46,125 nucleotides of DNA, taken from NCBI GenBank assembly GCA_964541595.1, contig CAZIRO010000002.1:1-46125 (forward strand), in the 5' to 3' direction. This document shows, piece after piece, positions 40,482 through 46,125 of the stretch. The notes beneath the pieces were generated by a model, which did no database searches, was not told the origin of the DNA, and saw only the letters and a program-made list of their open reading frames with translations. This stretch comes from CAZIRO01 sp964541595 (GTDB lineage: Bacteria > Acidobacteriota > HRBIN11). Made by a program: the position numbers and the translations under genes. The stretch's first letter is position 1; the number at the start of each line of letters is the position of its first letter.

Positions 40482-41162
40482 ATGGGGACTTCTCGAACGG
40501 TGCCATCGGATTTGCTACCGCATAACGTTCCCCTGGCGGAAACGGAGTGGTATCAGCGCTGGCTGGACGGTGATCCGGAAGCGTGGGAACAACTGGTGCA
40601 GGCCTATTTTCCGATGATCTATCAGTTCTGTTACCACTTTACACAACGCCACTGTCTGGCCGAGGAGTATACACAGGAGATCTTCCTGAAACTGTTTCAG
40701 GCACTGCCCCGGTTGGGGCATCATACGAATCTGAAATACTGGCTGTTGCGTACGGCGTACAATTACTGTGTGGACGCACATCGGCGTATGGTGAACGAGC
40801 GGAAGTATCTGCGCCGGTTCTGGTTGGAAGCGCGGGAATGGTGGCGGGTCAATGTCCAGGAGATCCATGCCACGCACCGGGACTACCGGCGAATTCTGCA
40901 GCGTCTCATTGCAGCGCTTCCGGAGGAGTTACGTGTGGTGATCATCTTACGGGAGTTTATGGAACTCGCGTACGATGAAATCGCACGCCTGTTACATATT
41001 CCTCTGGGCACCGTCAAATCCCGATTGAACCGTGCGCGCAATCTCCTGTACCAGCAGCTGTGTACACAGTATCCAGAGTTGCTTTCGGCGCCGTATGATG
41101 ACCTGGTCACCACCCGAACTTCGGGTGCGTACTATTCGTTAAAAGGTGAAGCCGGTGGATAG
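40482..41162 (+). CDS. RNA polymerase ECF-type sigma factor
   Basis: A 226-residue sigma-70 family factor with only regions 2 and 4. Region 2 runs about residues 30-95 (AWEQLVQAYFPMIYQFCYHF, EEYTQEIFLKLFQAL, LKYWLLRTAYNYCVDAHRR). Region 4 is AALPEELRVVIILREFMELA then YDEIARLLHIPLGTVKSRLN, with the DNA-binding helix-turn-helix. It directs RNA polymerase to a specific regulon, probably for envelope or environmental stress. GGGGTGAG precedes the start. A one-span membrane protein follows after nine bases and is the natural anti-sigma candidate. Confidence 0.93.
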   Translation: MGTSRTVPSDLLPHNVPLAETEWYQRWLDGDPEAWEQLVQAYFPMIYQFCYHFTQRHCLAEEYTQEIFLKLFQALPRLGHHTNLKYWLLRTAYNYCVDAHRRMVNERKYLRRFWLEAREWWRVNVQEIHATHRDYRRILQRLIAALPEELRVVIILREFMELAYDEIARLLHIPLGTVKSRLNRARNLLYQQLCTQYPELLSAPYDDLVTTRTSGAYYSLKGEAGG

Positions 41163-41171
41163 GGGGTCGGA

Positions 41172-41507
41172 ATGTGCAAAGACTGTGCGGGACATCCGCA
41201 GTGGCGACGTTTGATGGGGGTATTTGAGCGTGTGCGCCATACGGTCTGGCCATCTGTGGAGTGTTTTGAGGCCGTTCGTCGTATCCCGTACACGTCTTCC
41301 CGGGCAGGTGTGCGGCGTTCGCTTCTGTGGGTGGCCATTCTCACGGCTCTGCTGTTCTCCCACTGGGTCCTGCAGCCCCCCCGAAACCGGTTGTACGAGT
41401 GGACCACCCAATTGTCTGCACATATCTATCCATGGGTGCAACCGCAACATCGTCAGGAACCACCTGATCCGGAACGTGCCGGGTTCGTATTCCTCGCGCG
41501 GCGCTGA
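41172..41507 (+). CDS. Single-span membrane protein, possible anti-sigma factor
   Basis: A 111-residue protein. The amino part starts MCKDCAGHPQWRRLMGVFER, followed by one membrane segment (SLLWVAILTALLFSHWVL, residues ~50-67) and a short Pro-rich outer tail. The position nine bases after an ECF sigma gene and the topology, cytosolic start and one span, suggest an anti-sigma factor. The His-x3-Cys-x2-Cys zinc pattern of common anti-sigma factors is absent; the CxxC at the start is the only Cys pair. I do not recognise the family by sequence. Confidence 0.55.
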   Translation: MCKDCAGHPQWRRLMGVFERVRHTVWPSVECFEAVRRIPYTSSRAGVRRSLLWVAILTALLFSHWVLQPPRNRLYEWTTQLSAHIYPWVQPQHRQEPPDPERAGFVFLARR

Positions 41508-41572
41508 ATTTCCACTGCATTTCGGCCGGGACCACGTATAAGGGTCATATCGAATCGTCCGTGATGGTAGCT

Positions 41573-42313
41573 ATGCAACAAAAATCTGAATCGAACGTTT
41601 TTGCGCATCCGGTGGACCATATTGCCGAACGCATTGCGCGGGTCCGTGAACGTATCCGCCGGGCCGCGCATCGGGTCGGACGCGTGCCGGAGGAGATCAC
41701 CCTGCTCGCCGTGACCAAGTCGTTTCCTCCGGATGCGGTCGCACAGGCGTTCGCCGCCGGTATTCGTCACTTTGGCGAAAACCGGGTTCAGGAAGCACGG
41801 CGCAAGATTCCGTTCTGTCCGGCGGGGATCACCTGGCACATGATCGGGTATGTGCAAACAAACAAGGCAACCTGGGTCGTTCGACTGTTCACGTGGGTGC
41901 ACGCGATTGACCGTTTGCGTCTGATCGAAGCACTGGAATCGGCGGCAGCGCGGTACCAGCGGCGGCTACAGGTGCTGATCGAAGTGCGGCTCTCGCCGGA
42001 ACCGACCAAACACGGATGCACGGAAGACGCGGTGCCTGTACTGGTGGATCGTCTGTTGCAGGCACATCATCTCGATTTTGTCGGATTCATGACCATTCCG
42101 CCGTACCATCCCGATCCCGAACGGTCCCGGCCCTATTTCCGTCGACTTCGGGAGATTCGGGATGCAACGGAAGAGATGCTGCAGGAGCGCGGTATCCGGC
42201 GTCGTTTGCATCTGTCCATGGGAATGAGCCATGACTTTGAAGTGGCCATTGAGGAGGGTGCCACGATCGTGCGTATCGGGACGGCCATTTTCGGAGAGCG
42301 ACCAGAACCATGA
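41573..42313 (+). CDS. yggS: Pyridoxal-phosphate homeostasis protein (YggS/PROSC family)
   Basis: A protein of about 246 residues. ITLLAVTKSFPPDAVAQAF holds the PLP lysine. GIRHFGENRVQEARRKIP and TWHMIGYVQTNKATWVVRLF are the family's GENrvQE and H.IG..Q.NK blocks. Later LSMGMSHDFEVAIEEGATIV and RIGTAIFGERP bind the cofactor phosphate. It is a single-domain fold-type III barrel without a known reaction that controls free PLP. The start may be ATG 41564 or 41573; ribosome sites are weak. It overlaps yggT by four bases (ATGA), the common yggS-yggT pair. Confidence 0.95.
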   Translation: MQQKSESNVFAHPVDHIAERIARVRERIRRAAHRVGRVPEEITLLAVTKSFPPDAVAQAFAAGIRHFGENRVQEARRKIPFCPAGITWHMIGYVQTNKATWVVRLFTWVHAIDRLRLIEALESAAARYQRRLQVLIEVRLSPEPTKHGCTEDAVPVLVDRLLQAHHLDFVGFMTIPPYHPDPERSRPYFRRLREIRDATEEMLQERGIRRRLHLSMGMSHDFEVAIEEGATIVRIGTAIFGERPEP

Positions 42314-42573
42314 ACTGGCTGGCGCGTATCCTCGACATTGCGATCCAGATCTATATCCTGGCGATCATCCTGCGTGCCTTCCTGTCCTGGGGGTTTGTCT
42401 CGCCCTTTTCAAAACCGTATCGGTGGCTGGTGCGACTGACCGAACCGGTACTGGCGCCGATACGACGCATGATCCACCGCTCATCCGTCGGAACGGTGGC
42501 GATTGACTTCAGCCCGGTCGTCGCGATTCTCCTGCTCGTCCTGCTGCGGCGTCTGATCCTGCGTTTGCTGTAA
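42310..42573 (+). CDS. yggT: YggT family membrane protein
   Basis: An 87-residue protein of the YggT family with two hydrophobic helices (RILDIAIQIYILAIILRAFL and FSPVVAILLLVLLRRLILRL). The intervening segment is conserved: PYRWLVRLTEPVLAPIRRMI (family: l...tep.l.PiR..ip). The role is poorly known; members are implicated in osmotic tolerance and cell-envelope organisation. It is coupled to yggS. Its last 93 bases overlap the opposite-strand sensor kinase coding end. Confidence 0.92.
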   Translation: MNWLARILDIAIQIYILAIILRAFLSWGFVSPFSKPYRWLVRLTEPVLAPIRRMIHRSSVGTVAIDFSPVVAILLLVLLRRLILRLL

Positions 42574-45500
42574 CGCCTGTTCCAGGTGCTGACGAAGCGT
42601 TGCCAGAGTCACCGGTTTTTGAATCCAGCCGAGAATGCCGGTGTGAAACAGATCCCGTTCCCGCTCGTGCAACGGATACCCGCTCATGACCACCACGCGC
42701 ACGTGCGGGTCCTCGGTCTTTAAACGCCGGTAGAGTTCGATCCCGTCCATTCCCGGCATGACCATGTCCGTCAGCACCAGATCGATACGGTCTGCATCCG
42801 CACGGAACCGTTCGAGGGCTTCCGCACCGTCCCGCGCCGTGATCACTTCAAACCCGAGTTGACGTAACATGGCGCAGATGACTTCCCGAACCGGTGCACT
42901 GTCTTCGACGAGGAGAATGACGCCCTTTGCCATGACTGGTATGGCCGGCGGTGTGTCCGTTGCCGGGGGTTGCGCCGGCATGGTGCCCTCCGGAAAGTAG
43001 ATGGTAAACATCGTGCCCTGACCGGGCTGGGAGCGGACTTCAATGTCGCCATTGTGCTGTCGGATGATCCCATACACCTGCGACAACCCCAGACCGGTTC
43101 CCTGGGTCCGGGGTTTCGTCGTGAAAAAGGGTTCAAAAATATGTGGCAGGATATCGCCTGGAATTCCGACACCGGTATCGATCACGTCCAGCCGGATCCA
43201 GGTGCTGTCTTCACGGTGAACCCGTGAGAGACGAAACGTCAGTTGTCCACCCTGGGGCATCGCATCCCGGGCGTTAATGGCCAGATTCATCAGCGCCTGT
43301 TGTATCTGATCCGGATCCGCTTCGATCCAGTAGTCACCGGGATCGACTTTGACCTCCATGGTGATCGATTCTGGAATCGTGCGGCGTAAAAACCGGATCG
43401 CATCGTGCAGGAACGCCCGGAGTTCAAGTGGCCGTTTTTGCGGGATCGATTTGCGTGCGAAATCCAGAATTTTTCGCACCAGACGGGACGCCTGCTGGCC
43501 CTGCTGCAGGATCACCCGGAGAAGGCGCTGGATCTCGACGGACGGTTGTTGCAACAGACCGATCTCAGCGTACCCGATAATGCTGGTCAACAGGTTGTTG
43601 AAATCGTGGGCAATGCCGGCCGCCAGTTGACCGATCGCGGCGAGTCGATCCTGTTCCTGTACGCGCTGCCGGATCGCGTGTTCGGTCGTGACATCGCGGA
43701 TGATCAGAACCCAGGCAGCGGATTCGGTGACCCGGATCGGTTGCAGGGCGACTTCAAACACCCGGGCTTGCGGGGATGGTAGCCGGATTTCCCGCCACGG
43801 CGAATCGGACTCGGTTTCGGCGAGATCGGTCACGGCCAGGGGACCCAGGCGCAGCAGGGGGCCGTTTGCCCAGTCCGGGCCGGCCAGCAGATCCAGATAG
43901 GACGCTGCCTGGGGATTGGCGAGCACGATGCGGAAATCCCCGTCCAGCAGTGCCATTCCTTCGGGAACGTTGTGCAGAATGGTCTCCAGCTGGTGAGCCT
44001 GTTCGGTCACCCGTTGAAAGAGTTGCATCTGGCGGATGGCCACACCCATATGCCGTCCGAAGGCCTCCAGGAGTTCAATCGGTTCCTCTTCCCAGGGGTA
44101 GGGTTCATGGATAGCAAACAGCGCGCCGCCCATGACGTGCGTATCTGTGCGGAAGGGAATCCAGGTCCAGGCAGCAACCCCTTCGGCGGCCAGCGCCGCG
44201 TGGATCTGCGTGAACTCCGGAAGCAGTGCCCTGCGCAGAAACCGGGGGTTGACGAACATCCGTTCAATCGTGCCGTCCGGACGACCGAAAACGACAGTAG
44301 ACGTAATGCCATGGGACTGGCTCAGTGCAATACACCGGTCGATCAGGGGTCTGAGCGATTCCGGGAGGTGGTGAAATACGCATACACGGGCGCCACAGAT
44401 CACCCCCCGGGAGGATTCACCGGCGTCATCCAGCATGTGTAAAATGGCCCGGAACATTACATCCAGAGGTTGCGCAGCGGCCGTCATGGCAAATACACGG
44501 TTGAGCATCTCCAGACGCCGTGCACGCGTCTGGATCGTTGCCTGTAAAAAGACCTGAGCGATCAGATCGGCAATCTGGGCGACAAATGCGATTTCGTCTG
44601 AATCCCATTCGCGGAGTTGTTCCGTCTGTTCACAGCACAGCACGCCGATCACACGACCGCGTACCCAGATCGGTGCGTCGATCGAGGATCGAATCCGGTG
44701 CCGCATCCAGTAAGCCCGCAATTCCTGTGTCCGGTGGTCTGTGAGGACGTCATCGGCAGCAATGACCTTTCCGGTCTGCAGGGCGCGGATGTATGCCGGA
44801 CAGTCCGTCATGTGGACTTCTTCACCGGCTTCATGGCACAGGGTGGTGTGATCGAAGGCTTCAATGCATCGAAGGGCCGTTTGCCGCGGGGTGAACAACC
44901 AGACGTTCACCCTGGGAATGCCCAGGGTCTCGGATACGATCTCCGTAATGGTCCGCAGGGCAAGATCGACCGGACCCTCGGTCAAATTGGGGTGTGTGGA
45001 CAGGTAGACCAGACTCGAATGAAACCGTTGCAGCCGTTCCACACGTTCCCGTTCGATCCGGGTGCGCCGGTCCTGTTCAAACGCAATGCTGGCCAGATGA
45101 ACCAGTCGATCGATGACTTCCAGTTCCCATGCGGTGGGCGCGCGTGCGGTCCGTGCATATACGGCGAGCGTACCGAGCACCTCACCTCTGGACGAGAGGA
45201 TCGGAGTGGACCAGCACGCCCGTAAACCCGCCTGTAGCGCCATATCCCGATGCGCCTGCCAGCGGGAATCGGTCGCAATGTCTTCCGTGATCACGCGTTC
45301 TCGCGTATATGCCGCCGTACCGCAACATCCTGCCTCGGCCCCGATCGGGATGGCGTCCAGCTGCGTGCGAAGTGGTTCGGGCAGATGCGGTGCCGCGACG
45401 TAGTGGAGACAACGGGTGTCCGGATCCAGACGCGTAACGGCAGCAATGGTATCGTCCATCAACCGCTCGATCTGCTCCGCAAGGCGGCACATCACGTCGG

Positions 45501-46125
45501 AAAGAGAAGCGTCCCGTGCGATGGCCTCGAGAATGGCGGTTTCGCTCTGCAGCAGTTCACGAACCCGTAAAAACTCGGTCACGTCCTCGACAATACCTTC
45601 ATACGCCACCACGCTGCCCGAGGCGTCCGGTACCGGAAAAATGCGACCCATCAGCCATGCCGATTCCCCGTCCGGTCGCCGGATCTGAAAGAGCTGGGGC
45701 GTGGTCTCTCCCGCCTGCATGGCCCATCGACCAAGTACGCCAGCGTCTCCTGGGAAAAACGGCCATTCGGTCGCACGTGCCGATCGCAAGGCCGTTTCGT
45801 CCGCATACCCGAGCATGCGGGCCAGTGCGGGATTCGCATCGGTCACTCGACCGTCCAGAGTCGTACGGAAATACCCGACCGGGAGTCGCCGGATCAGCCG
45901 GAGATACCGTTGACGAATGGATTCGCTCTCCAGGCGATCGAGCGTGATCCCCAGAAGAATGGAATACGCCCGCAGTTCGGCCATTTCTTCGCGAGAGACG
46001 GACCGGTGTCCGCGAAAGACGATTTCCAGAACCCCGTGCAGCGTATGATGTCCCATGATCGGAATGTCGACTACCGTACGGTCTTGCGGGAGGGCAGGGG
46101 ATGTATCCGATGTCGATTCCGATGA
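42481..46125 (-). CDS. Hybrid sensor histidine kinase with PAS/GAF domains and receiver (5' end outside window)
   Basis: The frame is open at the right edge, so the amino end is missing; over 1200 residues remain. In order: the end of a GAF-like domain, a PAS (YFRTTLDGRVTDANPALARM), three GAF regions (one with ERVITEDIATDSRWQAHRDM), a second PAS (ALLDGDFRIVLANPQAASYL), HisKA with the phospho-His in AAGIAHDFNNLL (codon 43606-43608), HATPase (NLAINARDAMPQGG, DTGVGIPGD, EPFFTTK, GTGLGLSQVYGI), and a receiver with Asp in LVLTDMVMPGMDG (codon 42766-42768). No membrane span is visible, so it is a cytosolic sensor. The HDFNN kinase with a C-terminal receiver resembles delta-proteobacterial and Acidobacteria hybrids. 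About 31 residues beyond the receiver are encoded opposite yggT. Confidence 0.95.
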   Translation of the reverse strand, partial: SSESTSDTSPALPQDRTVVDIPIMGHHTLHGVLEIVFRGHRSVSREEMAELRAYSILLGITLDRLESESIRQRYLRLIRRLPVGYFRTTLDGRVTDANPALARMLGYADETALRSARATEWPFFPGDAGVLGRWAMQAGETTPQLFQIRRPDGESAWLMGRIFPVPDASGSVVAYEGIVEDVTEFLRVRELLQSETAILEAIARDASLSDVMCRLAEQIERLMDDTIAAVTRLDPDTRCLHYVAAPHLPEPLRTQLDAIPIGAEAGCCGTAAYTRERVITEDIATDSRWQAHRDMALQAGLRACWSTPILSSRGEVLGTLAVYARTARAPTAWELEVIDRLVHLASIAFEQDRRTRIERERVERLQRFHSSLVYLSTHPNLTEGPVDLALRTITEIVSETLGIPRVNVWLFTPRQTALRCIEAFDHTTLCHEAGEEVHMTDCPAYIRALQTGKVIAADDVLTDHRTQELRAYWMRHRIRSSIDAPIWVRGRVIGVLCCEQTEQLREWDSDEIAFVAQIADLIAQVFLQATIQTRARRLEMLNRVFAMTAAAQPLDVMFRAILHMLDDAGESSRGVICGARVCVFHHLPESLRPLIDRCIALSQSHGITSTVVFGRPDGTIERMFVNPRFLRRALLPEFTQIHAALAAEGVAAWTWIPFRTDTHVMGGALFAIHEPYPWEEEPIELLEAFGRHMGVAIRQMQLFQRVTEQAHQLETILHNVPEGMALLDGDFRIVLANPQAASYLDLLAGPDWANGPLLRLGPLAVTDLAETESDSPWREIRLPSPQARVFEVALQPIRVTESAAWVLIIRDVTTEHAIRQRVQEQDRLAAIGQLAAGIAHDFNNLLTSIIGYAEIGLLQQPSVEIQRLLRVILQQGQQASRLVRKILDFARKSIPQKRPLELRAFLHDAIRFLRRTIPESITMEVKVDPGDYWIEADPDQIQQALMNLAINARDAMPQGGQLTFRLSRVHREDSTWIRLDVIDTGVGIPGDILPHIFEPFFTTKPRTQGTGLGLSQVYGIIRQHNGDIEVRSQPGQGTMFTIYFPEGTMPAQPPATDTPPAIPVMAKGVILLVEDSAPVREVICAMLRQLGFEVITARDGAEALERFRADADRIDLVLTDMVMPGMDGIELYRRLKTEDPHVRVVVMSGYPLHERERDLFHTGILGWIQKPVTLATLRQHLEQALQQTQDQTPQQDEQENRDDRAEVNRHRSDG

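Overview
The window looks like a draft or metagenome-derived scaffold from a diderm (Gram-negative type) bacterium whose phylum I cannot name from sequence alone. The outer envelope is inferred from an outer-membrane beta-barrel protein, pseudopilins, an O-antigen ligase-like protein and YidC with a large periplasmic domain. CcmC indicates c-type cytochromes, and a tRNA-Sec indicates selenocysteine use. A run of ten N inside phosphoglycerate kinase shows that the sequence is a scaffold.

Layout. 1-5.3 kb (mostly minus strand): DNA recombination and repair genes recA, recR, ybaB and recO, with surE, a DUF151 nuclease and a TPR protein. 5.5-8.6 kb: a hypothetical protein coupled to a beta-hydroxyacid dehydrogenase, a membrane protein and a HAD phosphatase. 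8.8-13.5 kb: a plus-strand run of gap, pgk (broken by an assembly gap and a frameshift), an M20 peptidase, efp and accB. 13.5-19.4 kb: an epimerase and a PAP2 phosphatase, an opposing O-antigen ligase, hemB, an SDR and a thioesterase. 19.4-24.5 kb: an archaemetzincin, a LOG-like protein, HU, CcmC and a CcmD-like protein, a hypothetical protein, a glycosyltransferase and RNase HII, with many overlapping stop and start codons.

24.5-34.4 kb is the accessory part. It has two PIN toxin-antitoxin modules, each directly followed by a very GC-rich gene for a large exported protein (735 and 1204 residues). The 1204-residue gene overlaps by ATGA the first of four prepilin-like genes. Their order and motifs match the minor-pilin/pseudopilin sets of type IV pili and type II secretion. 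I read this as a putative pilus-tip complex with an unrecognised Cys-rich tip protein. A decayed copy of the junction between PIN toxin and exported-protein gene lies just upstream.

34.5-46.1 kb: an outer-membrane protein, tRNA-Sec, an orphan molybdenum-hydroxylase 2Fe-2S subunit, an NhaD-like antiporter, the conserved rpmH-rnpA-yidD-yidC cluster, an ECF sigma factor with a one-TM partner, yggS-yggT, and a large hybrid sensor kinase that runs off the right edge.

The other notable feature is a family of short intergenic elements of about 170-220 bp. They have terminal inverted repeats starting CTG..ATCGGGACAGG. The two intact copies carry perfect 7-bp target duplications, so they behave like non-autonomous MITEs. 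One copy sits exactly at the Shine-Dalgarno of the LOG gene.
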